Shown: piece by piece, positions 1 through 9,045 of the stretch | How the letters are laid out: the number at the start of each line of letters is the position of its first letter | How positions within the stretch are numbered: position 1 is the first letter of the stretch | Notes under the pieces: generated by a model | What the model saw: the letters and a program-made list of their open reading frames with translations, nothing else | Told to the model about the DNA's origin: nothing | The model's database searches: none | From: Alphaproteobacteria bacterium | GTDB taxonomy: Bacteria > Pseudomonadota > Alphaproteobacteria > JAVJRE01 | Direction: 5' to 3' | Length of the DNA stretch: 64,000 nucleotides | Assembly (NCBI GenBank): GCA_040218575.1 | Contig: JAVJRE010000001.1 | Location: 186,001 to 250,000, forward strand | Program-made: the position numbers and the translations under genes

Positions 1-1
1 G

Positions 2-1051
2 ATGCTGGGCATCAAGGAGATCTTCGTCGAGGATCTGCGCGAAGAGTTCGTCCGCGACTATGTCTTTCCCATGTTCCGCGCCAATGCGGTCTATGAGGGG
101 GTCTATCTTCTGGGCACCTCCATCGCCCGTCCGCTGATCGCCAAGCGACAGATCGAGATCGCCCACCAGACCGGCGCCGACGCGGTGGCCCACGGCGCCA
201 CCGGCAAGGGCAATGACCAGGTTCGGTTCGAGCTTGGCTACTACGCCCTCGATCCGGACATCCGGGTGATTTCGCCGTGGCGCGAATGGGACCTGACCAG
301 CCGCAGCAAGCTGATCGAGTATGCGGAGAGCCGGCAGATCCCCATCCCGCGCGACAAGCGTGGCGAAGCGCCGTTCAGTGTGGACGCCAACCTGCTGCAC
401 ATCTCGGCCGAGGGCAAGGCGCTGGAAGACCCGTGGATCGAGCCGGAAGAGCACGTCTATTCACGCAGCGTGTCGCCGGAAGAGGCGCCCGACCGGCCGA
501 CCTATGTGGAAATCGATTTCGCGCGCGGCGATGCGGTGGCGGTGGACGGCGAACGCCTGTCGCCGGCCAGCCTGCTGACCCGACTCAACACGTTGGGCGG
601 GGCCAATGCCATCGGCCGGCTGGACCTGGTGGAGAACCGATTCGTCGGCATGAAGTCGCGCGGCGTCTATGAGACGCCAGGCGGCACGATCCTGCTGGCG
701 GCCCATCGCGGCATTGAGAGCCTGACGCTGGATCGTGGTGCGGCGCACCTCAAGGACGAGCTGATGCCGCGCTATGCGGAGCTGATCTATAACGGCTTCT
801 GGTTCTCGCCCGAACGCCTGATGTTGCAGGCGGCCATCGACGCCAGTCAGGCGGAGGTCAGCGGGACGGTGCGGCTTAAGCTGTACAAGGGCAGTGTCAG
901 CGTGGTCGGCCGCAAGTCGGAGCGCACGCTCTATAGTCTGGGCCATGTGACCTTTGAAGAAGACAGTGTCTATGACCAGCGTGACGCCGCCGGCTTCATC
1001 CGGCTGCAGGCGCTGCGCCTGCGCCTCGCCGCCCGGCGTGGCCGCAATTAA
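2..1051 (+). CDS. argG: Argininosuccinate synthase, 5' truncated by window edge
   Basis: This is the C-terminal ~349 residues of argininosuccinate synthase, which joins citrulline and aspartate with ATP in the penultimate step of arginine synthesis. The family is about 400 residues, so roughly 50-60 N-terminal residues, including the first ATP-binding segment, lie outside the window. The Met at base 2 is an internal residue of an open frame. Diagnostic stretches are [17 protein letters not shown] (about residue 63 of the visible part), the [15 protein letters not shown] segment and the terminal [19 protein letters not shown] block. The frame ends at a TAA 21 bases before the next gene, which lies on the same strand. 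Family assignment is secure; only the start is unknown. Confidence 0.96.
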   Translation: MLGIKEIFVEDLREEFVRDYVFPMFRANAVYEGVYLLGTSIARPLIAKRQIEIAHQTGADAVAHGATGKGNDQVRFELGYYALDPDIRVISPWREWDLTSRSKLIEYAESRQIPIPRDKRGEAPFSVDANLLHISAEGKALEDPWIEPEEHVYSRSVSPEEAPDRPTYVEIDFARGDAVAVDGERLSPASLLTRLNTLGGANAIGRLDLVENRFVGMKSRGVYETPGGTILLAAHRGIESLTLDRGAAHLKDELMPRYAELIYNGFWFSPERLMLQAAIDASQAEVSGTVRLKLYKGSVSVVGRKSERTLYSLGHVTFEEDSVYDQRDAAGFIRLQALRLRLAARRGRN

Positions 1052-1072
1052 CCGGTTGGGAGCGCGCTTGTC

Positions 1073-1600
1073 ATGAAGGCCGGATTGGCCGTGGTTGTCC
1101 TGTCGCTTGGCACCATCGTGCTGTGGGGCCTGTGGGGCTTCTTCGGCAAGCTGGCAATCAATCGCGGCATAGCCGGATCGTCGGTGTTCATGGCCGAGGT
1201 GGCGGTGGGCGCGTTGCTGGCGCTGGCTCTGACCGCCTGGTTCCTGGTGGGCGGCCATCTGGGGGCCGGCAGCTTCGGCCCGGGCGCCGCACCGTGGCGG
1301 GCCAGCTTCAACGTCTGGGGGGTGCTGTCGGGCCTCGGCCTGGCGCTGGGGCTGCTGCTGTTCTATCTGGCCCTGGAGCTGGGCAAGGCGGCGGTGATCG
1401 TGCCGCTGACGGCGCTCTATCCGGTGGTGGCGGTGTTGCTGTCGGTGCTGTTCCTGGGCGAGCGCCTGACCTGGGTGCAGTGGTCGGGGCTGGTGCTGGC
1501 GCTGGCCGGCATCCTGCTGCTGGTGTCGGGGCCGGTGGAGGGGGCGACGCCGGAACCAGCCGCTGCGCCGCCGGCCGGCTCACGCGACGCTGGCGCCTAG
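1073..1600 (+). CDS. EamA/DMT-family half-size transporter
   Basis: A 175-residue, strongly hydrophobic protein with about five membrane segments (near residues 5-27, 38-58, 80-103, 108-128 and 133-153). It matches one EamA unit of the drug/metabolite transporter superfamily. The C-terminal ALELGKAAVIVPLTALYPVVA and LGERLTWVQWSGLVLALAGI patterns are typical of EamA. Full-size members carry two EamA units in about 300 residues, so this is a half-size form that probably works as a dimer (inference). The Ala/Pro-rich tail is low complexity. It follows argG closely on the same strand and its stop overlaps the convergent NnrU gene by 4 bases. Substrate cannot be read from the sequence. Confidence 0.85.
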   Translation: MKAGLAVVVLSLGTIVLWGLWGFFGKLAINRGIAGSSVFMAEVAVGALLALALTAWFLVGGHLGAGSFGPGAAPWRASFNVWGVLSGLGLALGLLLFYLALELGKAAVIVPLTALYPVVAVLLSVLFLGERLTWVQWSGLVLALAGILLLVSGPVEGATPEPAAAPPAGSRDAGA

Positions 1601-2295
1601 ACCGGCAGCGGCGAGGCGGCGAACAGGAACGGGTGGACCGTCAGCAGCAGGCCATAAAGCACAGCCGTGACGGCGAGGCGGGCGGGACTTATGGCGGCCC
1701 GGTCGAAGCGCGTCCGTCCGGCCGCAATGGCGGCGAAGGGCAGGACCGAGGTGGTCAGCGCCACCGGCCCCCAGGCGCCACCCAGAGTCTGGCGCCGACG
1801 ATAGTCAATATGCGCCATGCCGCCGAAGGCCAGCACGGCAAAGCCGCCGAAGAAGATGAGCGAGGCGCCGTCGCCATTGGCCGCCATGTGGCTGAGTGCC
1901 CACAGACCAATGCCCCACAGCATGGGATGGCGGGTGACACGCAACATGCCGGGCGCCGGGTCCTTTGTGGTCTGGGCCGCGGCCTCGCCGCCGACGGCGG
2001 TAACCGAGCGCACACTGAGCCCGCCGACCACCAGCAGCAGGGCCGGCGGCATGACCAGCAGCGGTAGCCAGGCGAGCCAGGCCGGCCCGCTCCACACCGG
2101 CTGGGCCGTCGCCACGCTATAGGCCATGGCCGACCAGATGAGAGCGGCCGCGGCAAACAGACTATAGCCGGTGCGGAAGCCACCCTCGCCGACGAGGCGG
2201 ATGAGCGGCCGGCGCACGGTCAGCGACGACAGCAGGAAATGACCGCCGACGAAAACAGCGACGGCCAGAAGCAGGGTGGACAGGCTTTCACTCAC
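1597..2295 (-). CDS. NnrU family integral membrane protein
   Basis: A 232-residue protein with five to six predicted membrane segments. The central VTRHPMLWGIGLWALSHMAANGD motif, with a conserved Arg-His-Pro, marks the NnrU/isoprenylcysteine-methyltransferase-like group. NnrU was named from denitrification loci, but the family is widespread in alphaproteobacteria without nitrite reduction and its biochemical role is unsettled. No denitrification genes are visible nearby, so no nitrogen role is inferred. It lies just upstream of the convergent EamA gene and 36 bases downstream of the YggT gene on the same strand, so those two may be co-transcribed. Confidence 0.82.
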   Translation of the reverse strand: MSESLSTLLLAVAVFVGGHFLLSSLTVRRPLIRLVGEGGFRTGYSLFAAAALIWSAMAYSVATAQPVWSGPAWLAWLPLLVMPPALLLVVGGLSVRSVTAVGGEAAAQTTKDPAPGMLRVTRHPMLWGIGLWALSHMAANGDGASLIFFGGFAVLAFGGMAHIDYRRRQTLGGAWGPVALTTSVLPFAAIAAGRTRFDRAAISPARLAVTAVLYGLLLTVHPFLFAASPLPV

Positions 2296-2331
2296 AGGTC
2301 TGGTTCCGTTATCCGTGGCGGGCCGGTCCTG

Positions 2332-2610
2332 CTAGAAAAGAACCTCGGCCAGCAGGTCGCGCAGGAAGAACAGGCCCAGGATCAGCACCACCGGCGACAG
2401 GTCGATGCCGCCCAGATTGGGCAGGATGCGGCGGATCGGCCGCAGCGCCGGATCGGTAATGCGGTGGAGGAAGTCACCGACCATATAGACAAACCGGTTG
2501 GTCGTGTTGATGACCCCGAAGGCGACCAGCCAGGACAGAATGGCCGAGGCAATCAGCATCCAGATGTAGACGGTGATGACGGTGCTGATCAGGTTGAAGA
2601 GGGCGACCAT
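2332..2610 (-). CDS. YggT family membrane protein
   Basis: A 92-residue protein with two hydrophobic segments (about residues 3-30 and 66-90). Between them lies the family signature DFLHRITDPALRPIRRILPNLGGIDLSP, a conserted amphipathic stretch with TDP-x-L-x-PIRR. YggT proteins are small inner-membrane proteins; some family members are linked to osmotic tolerance or to cell-division and chloroplast nucleoid functions, but the molecular role is unclear. Length is normal for single-unit members. It precedes the NnrU gene on the same strand. The upstream 195 bases separate it from a tRNA gene transcribed the other way. Confidence 0.88.
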   Translation of the reverse strand: MVALFNLISTVITVYIWMLIASAILSWLVAFGVINTTNRFVYMVGDFLHRITDPALRPIRRILPNLGGIDLSPVVLILGLFFLRDLLAEVLF

Positions 2611-2742
2611 GATGGGCCTTTCCGGGCGGGTGCGCTGGACCGGCGGGGGCCCAGATCAGGGAAACTCCAGTCCCGGACCCTAGCCAAGGGGCCGAATCGG
2701 CGCAAGCAAGCCGGCCGGCCGCGGGCCGCCCCTCCCGCATCC

Positions 2743-2772
2743 TTGACAGGCGGGCGCGGCTCTTTCATGTAT
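2743..2772 (+). promoter_or_regulatory. Likely sigma-70 promoter for tRNA-Ala
   Basis: A perfect -35 box TTGACA at 2743-2748 is followed 17-18 bases later by a weak -10 region (CATGTAT, 2766-2772). Initiation would fall about 25 bases before the mature tRNA 5' end at 2806. The -10 match is poor, so only the -35 box is convincing. Confidence 0.5.
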
Positions 2773-2805
2773 CGCGGGCCCGGATCGGCCGGTCCGGCGT
2801 GGTGC

Positions 2806-2881
<76 letters not shown>

Positions 2882-2940
2882 CCGCTCTATGGGTCGTCCC
2901 TGGCCGGCCCCCTCCGCTCGGTCGCTTCTTTGGTGGGCCG

Positions 2941-4038
2941 TCAATCGGCTCCTGAGTCCGGTATCAGCGAAGGGCTGCGCAACGCCAGGCGCGCATCTTT
3001 CAGCATGGCCCTGTCGTCCATCCGCCAGACGGGATCGCGTTCGGGATCAAAGTCCGGCTCCAGCGCGCGAATGCGCGCGAGAAGCGGTGGGTGGGTGGCG
3101 AACAGACCGGCGAAGCCGCCGGCGGCTTCGGCAAAGAACATGTGCCGCGCTTCTTCCGCATGAGGGTTGGCCATGCGGCTGCCGGCGCTGGAGGCGCCGA
3201 TCTTTTTCAGAGCCTGCGCCAGACCCTGGGGATTGCGGGTGAACTGCACGCCACCGGCGTCCGCCAGGGATTCACGACGGCGCGACACCGCGCTTTGCAG
3301 AATGCGCCCGGCCAGGACCCCCACCAGTGACAGGATGAACAGGCTGATCGCCAGCACCGCGATCAGCGCCATGCCCTTGCCGCCGCCCCGCCCCCCGCCG
3401 CGGAACCGGCTTGCGCGCAACATGGAGCGGCCGATCCAGTGCAGTATCACCAGGCCGAACACCATGCCCATGAGCCGTGTATTCAGGCGCGTGTCGTAGT
3501 GGGCGATGTGGGCCATCTCGTGGCCGATGACCCCGGACAGTTCCGCGCGATTGAGCCGGGCGAGCGCCCCATGGGTGACACCGATAGCCGCGCGTGACGG
3601 ATCGCCGCCGGCGGCGAAGGCGTTGATGCCTGCTTCGTTCCTGACGACGAAGGCGCGGGGCGGCGGCAGGCCGGCGGCGATGGCCATTTCCTGAACCACA
3701 TTCAGGTAGCGCCGCTGATACGGGTTCGTCGCCTGCTCCGTCACTTCCTCGCCACCCAGAGCCCGCGCCACCGTGGCGCCATCGCCGCCGAGGGTGGCGA
3801 CACGGATCAAGGCCACAAGAGAAATCGCGCCGATGATCAGCCCGGCGGTGACCAGCACCGTCGGGAGGTGGAGGGAAAAAGTCAGCGTTTCGTCGCCGCC
3901 CCGCATGTGCAGCAACACCGATGCCAGTAGTCCAAGGGCGCCGCCGATGACCACCACCAGGACCGTGAAACCCAGCACCAGCAGGGCCGACGCCCGCCGC
4001 GCCCTTTGCTGGGCGGCGCGGAAATCAAAACCGGACAT
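2941..4038 (-). CDS. HtpX-like M48 membrane metalloprotease
   Basis: A 365-residue integral-membrane zinc protease. Two N-terminal membrane segments (about residues 17-40 and 58-82) are followed by the zinc motif HEMAH at about residue 172, further membrane segments near 190-245, and the SRRRESLADAGGVQFT stretch that supplies the third metal ligand region. M48B proteases such as HtpX degrade misfolded membrane proteins. The gene lies 31 bases downstream of a LemA gene on the same strand; LemA plus M48 is a recurrent pairing and suggests a joint role in envelope stress. The protein is longer than typical HtpX (about 290), mostly in the N-terminal region and the C-terminal tail. Substrates are unknown. 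Confidence 0.87.
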   Translation of the reverse strand: MSGFDFRAAQQRARRASALLVLGFTVLVVVIGGALGLLASVLLHMRGGDETLTFSLHLPTVLVTAGLIIGAISLVALIRVATLGGDGATVARALGGEEVTEQATNPYQRRYLNVVQEMAIAAGLPPPRAFVVRNEAGINAFAAGGDPSRAAIGVTHGALARLNRAELSGVIGHEMAHIAHYDTRLNTRLMGMVFGLVILHWIGRSMLRASRFRGGGRGGGKGMALIAVLAISLFILSLVGVLAGRILQSAVSRRRESLADAGGVQFTRNPQGLAQALKKIGASSAGSRMANPHAEEARHMFFAEAAGGFAGLFATHPPLLARIRALEPDFDPERDPVWRMDDRAMLKDARLALRSPSLIPDSGAD

Positions 4039-4069
4039 GGCCCTGTTCCCTGGCGTTGCGACCGCTCAC

Positions 4070-4660
4070 TCAGCGGAAGGAGACGTCAGGGGCCTTGCCG
4101 ATCGCTTCCCGGTCGGCGAATTCCAGCATGCCGACGGTGGTGAAGCCAAACTGCCGCGCGATCAGGTTCGAGGGCACGGTCTCGACCGCGTTGTTGTAGC
4201 TCATGGCCGCGTCGTTATAGGCCTGGCGGGCATAGGCCACGCGGTTTTCCGTGGAGGACAGCTCTTCCTGGAACTGCATGAAGTTGGCCGACGCCTTGAG
4301 GTCGGGATAGGCTTCCGACAAGGCGAACAGGCGACCGAGCGCGCTGCCCAGCAGGCCTTCCGCCTGGCCGAGCTGGAGCATGGCCGCAGCGTCGCCTGCC
4401 GTCCCGCTGAGCCGGGCGCGCGACTGTTCCGCATGATCACGGGCTTTGATCACCGCCTCCAGAGTCTCGCGCTCGTGCGCCATATAGCCCTTTACCGTCT
4501 CCACCAGCTGCGGGATCAGGTCGTGGCGACGCTTTAGCTGCACGTCAATCTGGGCGAAGGCATTGACAATGGCGTTCCGCAACCGGATCAGGCGGTTGTA
4601 GAGGCCGATGCCCAATGCGACGACGGCGACGGCGACCAGTCCAATGATCAGAAGTTCCAT
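4070..4660 (-). CDS. LemA family membrane-anchored protein
   Basis: A 196-residue protein with one N-terminal membrane anchor (residues 2-22) and a long helical domain. The signature LIRLRNAIVNAFAQIDVQLKRRHDLIPQLVETVKGYMAHE is near residues 26-65, and NAVETVPSNLIARQFGF lies near the end. LemA proteins form a cytoplasmic helical bundle tethered to the membrane; the function is not settled. Length is normal. It is the promoter-proximal partner of the M48 protease 31 bases downstream, so the two probably form a two-gene operon. Confidence 0.92.
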   Translation of the reverse strand: MELLIIGLVAVAVVALGIGLYNRLIRLRNAIVNAFAQIDVQLKRRHDLIPQLVETVKGYMAHERETLEAVIKARDHAEQSRARLSGTAGDAAAMLQLGQAEGLLGSALGRLFALSEAYPDLKASANFMQFQEELSSTENRVAYARQAYNDAAMSYNNAVETVPSNLIARQFGFTTVGMLEFADREAIGKAPDVSFR

Positions 4661-4822
4661 GGGGACGACCTGTAGCTGAGCAGAACCTGTCTGTCAGGCA
4701 CTGTAGCAACCGGCATTGACGCGGGCATAGGCTTAATCAGCCGCGCTTTCGCTCGCGCGTTCCCCCCGCCGGGATTTGCACGGGTCTGAGGTCGCCGCAT
4801 CGGCCGATGGCCGTCCGCTTGC

Positions 4823-6067
4823 CTATGGTGTGGCGCGCGTCCGCAAAAGGGTTCGCAGTTCTTTATCGAAGCGGGCGCCGTCCAGTTTGCAGTCGGTGAC
4901 AATGGCCCGGGCGAACCTGGCGCCAAGCAGGTTGCAGTCAGAGAAATCCGCACCATTGAGATGGGCGCTGGCGAAGTCGGTTTTCTCCGCATTGGCGCCG
5001 GAAAAACGCGTAGCCACAGTGCGCCCGGTCAGGTCGCCGCCAGCATCGCGCATGGCAACAGGGCGGGACTGAACGCCGCGCAGTCGCGCGCCGCCCAGAT
5101 TGCACCCGGAGAAGTCGGCGCCGGAGATATCGCAACGGGACAGGTCCGCGCCCTCCAGATTGGCGTTGCGGCAGGATGCCAGCTTCAGGGTCGAACCGGT
5201 CAGCCTGGACCCGGCCAGGTTGGCGGACGTAAGGTCAACGGCGCTGAGATCCAGGTTTCTAAGGTCCGCCTTTTGCAGGTCATGTCCCGCCAGTTCGGCG
5301 CGCGCGCCCCTTTGGCCATTTGTCGTGATCCACGTCTGGTGGCGCAGCACCACCTCCCTGATGTCCTCAGGCACATTGGCGACGGAAGCGTCCGTATCCG
5401 TGTCGCGGGAATCGGCGCGGCTCAGATCAACCCCGTCCAGTATGGCGCCACGCAGGTTCGCGCCGCGCATGTGGGCCCCCTCCACATTGGCGTCGGTCAT
5501 GTTGGCGCCGGTCAGGTCGACCTCTGTCATGCGGGCGTTCCTGAGATCGGAATGGCTGAGATTCGCTCCCGAGAGGTTGGTGCGGAACAGATTGGCTTCG
5601 CTGAAATCGCTCCCCGCGAGCCAGGCCATTTCCAGATTGGCGTGAGCTAGGTTGGCCTGGGAAAAATTGCCGCCCGACGCGTCGCTGTTGGGATATGCGG
5701 GCGAGCGAATCTGCATTTCTTCGTCAAAGACCACGCCGGGCCGCAGGTCCGCGCCCTGCAGGTTGGCGCCTGAGAAGTTGGCGCGCCGCACGACGGCACC
5801 GCGCAGGTCGGCGTTGGACAGGTCGGCGTTGGAAAAATCACAGTCATCAAGGGCGGCGGCGAACAGGTCGCAGGAGTTGAGCCGGGCGTTACAGAGGCTG
5901 CTGCCATTGAGGTTGGCCAGGGACATGGAGGCCTGTTCGAGATTGCACCCGGACAGGTCCATGCCCCGCAGATCCCGGCGCTTGAGGTCGGCGCGCCGCC
6001 CGCCCGGACGGCCGCTCAGGAAACGAGCATGGCTGGTCAGCAGAGCGGCAAGGTCCGGCGGGATCAT
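4823..6067 (-). CDS. Pentapeptide-repeat protein with two repeat blocks
   Basis: About 414 residues, most of them A(D/N)LxX pentapeptides such as ADLSNADLRGAVV, predicted to fold as a right-handed quadrilateral beta-helix. There are two blocks, each led by the same cap: LLTSHARFLSGRPGGRRADL near the start and VLRHQTWITTNGQRGARAEL near residue 235. The repeated cap shows an internal duplication. No signal peptide is visible, so it is probably cytoplasmic. Roles of such proteins range from gyrase protection to scaffolding, and none can be assigned here. I chose the ATG at 6067, which has AGGAG about 11 bases upstream; a GTG at 6088 in the same frame is the alternative. Confidence 0.88.
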   Translation of the reverse strand: MIPPDLAALLTSHARFLSGRPGGRRADLKRRDLRGMDLSGCNLEQASMSLANLNGSSLCNARLNSCDLFAAALDDCDFSNADLSNADLRGAVVRRANFSGANLQGADLRPGVVFDEEMQIRSPAYPNSDASGGNFSQANLAHANLEMAWLAGSDFSEANLFRTNLSGANLSHSDLRNARMTEVDLTGANMTDANVEGAHMRGANLRGAILDGVDLSRADSRDTDTDASVANVPEDIREVVLRHQTWITTNGQRGARAELAGHDLQKADLRNLDLSAVDLTSANLAGSRLTGSTLKLASCRNANLEGADLSRCDISGADFSGCNLGGARLRGVQSRPVAMRDAGGDLTGRTVATRFSGANAEKTDFASAHLNGADFSDCNLLGARFARAIVTDCKLDGARFDKELRTLLRTRATP

Positions 6068-6144
6068 GGTGGGGGCGTCTCCTGCCACAGCCTAACGCCG
6101 TGGTTGCCGCCACAGGAAGCGGAATGTGCCGAACGCCCGGCCGC

Positions 6145-6174
6145 GTGACACTATGGCACGTGTGACACTATGGC
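6145..6174. repeat. 13-bp perfect direct repeat upstream of the pentapeptide gene
   Basis: GTGACACTATGGC occurs at 6145-6157 and again at 6162-6174, a 17-base period, inside the 184-base gap before the pentapeptide-repeat gene. Two close copies in one phase suggest a regulator site or a small slippage duplication; nothing decides between them. Confidence 0.6.
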
Positions 6175-6251
6175 CGCGCGTGTTGCCGGGTCCGGCGCGC
6201 CGGCCGGCGCGGCCGGCCTCCGTCAGCTACCGTCGCGACGGACAGTGTTCG

Positions 6252-7109
6252 TCAGGCGATAAAGCGCTCACGCTCGCGGGTCAGATCCCTGAGCCGTGGC
6301 AGGCTGCGCAAATTCTCCGCTGCCCGGTCAGGGAAGACGAAGTTGGGACTGCGGTCGAAGCTGTACAGCAAAATCATGCGCGGCTTGACCGTCTTGCCTA
6401 CCGGCGCCACGCGGTGCAGCGACAGATTGCCGTTGAAGAACACGAAGGTACCGGGTTCCAGCGGTGGCCGTTTGGCGTGACGGTCCGGGTCGTGCAGCAC
6501 CTTCGCCACATCGTCGAGGCGCTCGTCTTCCAGGGTGCGGATATAGGGGGCGTATTCGAACTCTCCGCCCTCGTCCGGCTTTTGCAGCAGAAGTGAAATC
6601 ACCCCGTCATTGCCATCATAGTGCCAGCCGTCCGTGTCGCCTTCCCCTTCGATCTTCATGGTCATGGCCAGGTGCGGGCACTGGCTGGGATACATGGTCT
6701 CGGCGCCGAAGACCTGGCGGACAAACTCGGTCAGCGCAGGCCACAGGAACAGCGTCCGGCTCGGCCCTTCGTTAGGAAAGCAGTGATTGATGATGCGTGC
6801 GAACCGGTTGGGGAAAATCACGTTGCGCGGATGATCAGGCGGCAGGGAGTCGTCGCCGGCCGGTTGAAAGAAGAGATTGCGCCGGGTGTCGGTATAGACC
6901 GCATCAGGCATCAGCGGCTGCGCCTCGTCGAGCATCTGCCGGATCGCTTCGGGCCGCAGAAAGCCCGGCAGGCTGCACAGCGCATGCTCCGCCAGATCGC
7001 GGCGGCACTGGGCAACCAGGGCCTGGCCGGCCGGTGACGTCAGGTCGTGAATCGGATAGCGCTCGGTATCGACGAGTCCCATCGCCATCGCATTGCAGGT
7101 CACCGGCAT
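6252..7109 (-). CDS. 2OG-Fe(II) oxygenase, HalD/BesD-like superfamily, hydroxylase-type facial triad
   Basis: 285 residues. The iron site reads GWHYDGND (His-x-Asp near residue 160) with the distal His in SLHRVAPVG near residue 231, followed by KPRM, where an Arg would bind 2-oxoglutarate. GGEFEYAP between them is a family hallmark. Relatives include carrier-independent amino-acid halogenases, but those replace the Asp of the triad with Gly or Ala. The Asp is present here, so hydroxylation or a related oxidation is expected (inference). The ATG at 7109 is preceded by GGGGGAGG about seven bases upstream and was preferred over an in-frame ATG at 7175. A clear paralogue lies at 21755-22531. The substrate is unknown. 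Confidence 0.78.
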   Translation of the reverse strand: MPVTCNAMAMGLVDTERYPIHDLTSPAGQALVAQCRRDLAEHALCSLPGFLRPEAIRQMLDEAQPLMPDAVYTDTRRNLFFQPAGDDSLPPDHPRNVIFPNRFARIINHCFPNEGPSRTLFLWPALTEFVRQVFGAETMYPSQCPHLAMTMKIEGEGDTDGWHYDGNDGVISLLLQKPDEGGEFEYAPYIRTLEDERLDDVAKVLHDPDRHAKRPPLEPGTFVFFNGNLSLHRVAPVGKTVKPRMILLYSFDRSPNFVFPDRAAENLRSLPRLRDLTRERERFIA

Positions 7110-7191
7110 CGAGCCCTCCCCCGGGAAACGTAAATTAGCGGGCGGAGCGTGTGCCAAGTCCGGGCCTGCGCGCAAGGGCTTTCGGTGCCGG

Positions 7192-7731
7192 TCAGTCCCG
7201 CGGACGGACCGGCGGCGGGGTGGCGCTCAGGGCTGGCGGGTGGCCGGGCGAGCCGGCGGGTGGGCGGCCGGCCGGACGGGCGTCCCCCGCCGGACGCAGC
7301 GGCGCGATCTCGCCCTCGATGTCGGCGCCGTTCTCGATCTCGATCCGGCCATAGCGGATGGTGCCGGTAAGCCGCGCCGAACGGCGCAGAATCAGGCGGT
7401 CGCGGACGGTCAGGCTGCCATCGAAAGCACCCGCGATGTCGGCACTGTCCAGGTCCGCCATGCCACTGAACGCGCCATCGGGGTGAACGTCCATATGACG
7501 GCATCCGGACAGCCGCGTCTCCACAAAGCCCTCCACCACCAGGGTGTCACAGTGGTCGATCTCCGCCGCCACATGGATGTCGCGGCCGACCACCAGGGTG
7601 CGGCTATTGGCCTGACCGGCCGACTCTTCCTCGTTGCGGCCATAGGGGGCGATGACCCGGGGCGGCATACCGTAAGTAGTGGGCAGACCAAGGCTGGGTC
7701 GTCGCGGCGGCAGGGAATCGGAACGGGACAT
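7192..7731 (-). CDS. Bactofilin (polymer-forming cytoskeletal protein)
   Basis: 179 residues. The central domain (about residues 40-140) has short hydrophobic beta repeats such as LVVGRDIHVAAEIDHCDTLV and DRLILRRSARLTGTIRYG, the pattern of the bactofilin beta-helix. It is flanked by Pro-rich, probably disordered tails, as is usual. Bactofilins polymerise without nucleotides and scaffold cell-wall or polarity functions. No peptidase partner (M23) is adjacent. The start at 7731 has AGGAGG six bases upstream, which decides it over an ATG at 7749. The last third is richer in Pro and Ala than in most members. Confidence 0.86.
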   Translation of the reverse strand: MSRSDSLPPRRPSLGLPTTYGMPPRVIAPYGRNEEESAGQANSRTLVVGRDIHVAAEIDHCDTLVVEGFVETRLSGCRHMDVHPDGAFSGMADLDSADIAGAFDGSLTVRDRLILRRSARLTGTIRYGRIEIENGADIEGEIAPLRPAGDARPAGRPPAGSPGHPPALSATPPPVRPRD

Positions 7732-7845
7732 GACAGCCTCCTGTGGCACGGGAGGCAGGCGCAGTGGGCCTGCAGGGGGCTATAGTCGCCACCCAAGTTT
7801 GGGAAAAATAAGGCGGTGTGCGAGCGGCGTGGCGCCGCCGGACCA

Positions 7846-9045
7846 TCAGGTGGCGCGGCGCAGCAGACGGCTGGTCAGAATCGGTCCACCAATCTCAAAG
7901 ATCACGGTGGAGGTAATGGCGACGGTGATGAGGATGGCGGCGGCGTCCGGAAAGCGCTCGCCGGCCAGCAAGGCCATGCCCAGCGCAACGCCGGCCTGTG
8001 GCGTCAGGGCCAGTCCTACCGCCGGTGTCACATCGGCCGGCCGGGCCCGGCCAAGACGGGCCCCGGCCCAGCCACCTAGGACGCGGCCCAGCAGGCGGAA
8101 CGCGATGAACGCGGCGGTCAGCCCGGCGACATCCAGGGCCCGGGCCATATCCAGCTTGGCGCCGGCGAGAACGAAGAAGAAGACGAGGAACGGCCAGTCC
8201 ACCTGCTCGATCTCGCGGAAGGACTGGGTGTGGTGGGGCGCCAGATTGGCGATGACGGCGCCGGTGGTCATCGCCGCCAGCAGGGGCGAGACCTCCAGCC
8301 AGGTGGACAAACCGGCGACCAGCAGCACGACGGCGATGGCCTCGGTCTGGGTCGGCTGACCGCTGCGCAGGCGACCGGTCATATAGGCGGCCGGTCCGCC
8401 GATGGCCGCCCCCAGCATCAGGGCGCCGCCCAGTTCCCACCCGGCATGGGCCAGCGCCACCACACCGTCGGCGGTGACCAGCCAGCCGGCGAGGGCGAGC
8501 GCCAGGCCGAACAGGATGATGCCCCAGGCATCATCAATGGCCACCACATCCAGAAGCAGCCGGCCGAGGGTGGATTTTGCGGCACCATCACGGACCACCT
8601 CGCGCACCGCCGCCGGATCGGTTGCGGCGGCCATGGCGCCCAGCGCCAGAGCGACGGTGACCGAAGCCCCGACCATCAACATGCCGGCGCCGACGATGAG
8701 GGTGCTGCCAATGGCCACGGCAAGCGACAGAATCAGGACCCGGCCACCGGTCTTGCGCAGGCGCGATACCTGCAGGTCGCCGCCCAGCAGGAAGGCGACC
8801 ATGACCAGGGCGACGGTGACGAGCGGCTCCTCCAGCGGCCCCAGCAGGGTGACGCCAGGGGTCAGGCCGCCGAGGCCGCCCCAGTCACGCACCAGGGCGA
8901 TGGCCACGCCCAACAGAACCAGGGCCGAGATGCGCGGCAGGCCAAGCCGCCGGCACAGCGTATCAGCGCCGATCGAGATCGCCAGGATGGCGCCCATGAT
9001 CAGCAGGACGGCCGTGGCGGAACCGATGTCCGGTAAGGCGATCAT
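7846..9045 (-). CDS. Cation:proton antiporter (CPA family)
   Basis: A 399-residue protein with about 12 membrane segments. The N-terminal LPRISALVLLGVAIALVRDW, the mid-protein GALMLGAAIGGPAAYMTGR and the GAMAAATDPAAVREVV stretch, which carries the functional Asp-Pro pair, are typical of monovalent cation/proton exchangers. No C-terminal regulatory TrkA domain is present, so this is the minimal membrane form. Start: an ATG at 9045 is used; a GTG at 9054 is equally possible, since neither has a good ribosome-binding site. Ion specificity (Na+ or K+) cannot be read. Confidence 0.86.
   Translation of the reverse strand: MIALPDIGSATAVLLIMGAILAISIGADTLCRRLGLPRISALVLLGVAIALVRDWGGLGGLTPGVTLLGPLEEPLVTVALVMVAFLLGGDLQVSRLRKTGGRVLILSLAVAIGSTLIVGAGMLMVGASVTVALALGAMAAATDPAAVREVVRDGAAKSTLGRLLLDVVAIDDAWGIILFGLALALAGWLVTADGVVALAHAGWELGGALMLGAAIGGPAAYMTGRLRSGQPTQTEAIAVVLLVAGLSTWLEVSPLLAAMTTGAVIANLAPHHTQSFREIEQVDWPFLVFFFVLAGAKLDMARALDVAGLTAAFIAFRLLGRVLGGWAGARLGRARPADVTPAVGLALTPQAGVALGMALLAGERFPDAAAILITVAITSTVIFEIGGPILTSRLLRRAT

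Noticed and set aside
1597-2295. Denitrification locus suggested by NnrU and pseudoazurin
   Set aside because: No nitrite, nitric oxide or nitrous oxide reductase is present; both families occur widely without denitrification.
6252-7109. Calling this gene a halogenase
   Set aside because: The HxD is intact; known halogenases of the group lack that Asp.
7800-7820. Terminator for the antiporter gene at an A-run
   Set aside because: The nearest stem (GCGGCG/CGCCGC) is 12 bases away from the U-run on the minus strand, and the fold is not convincing.
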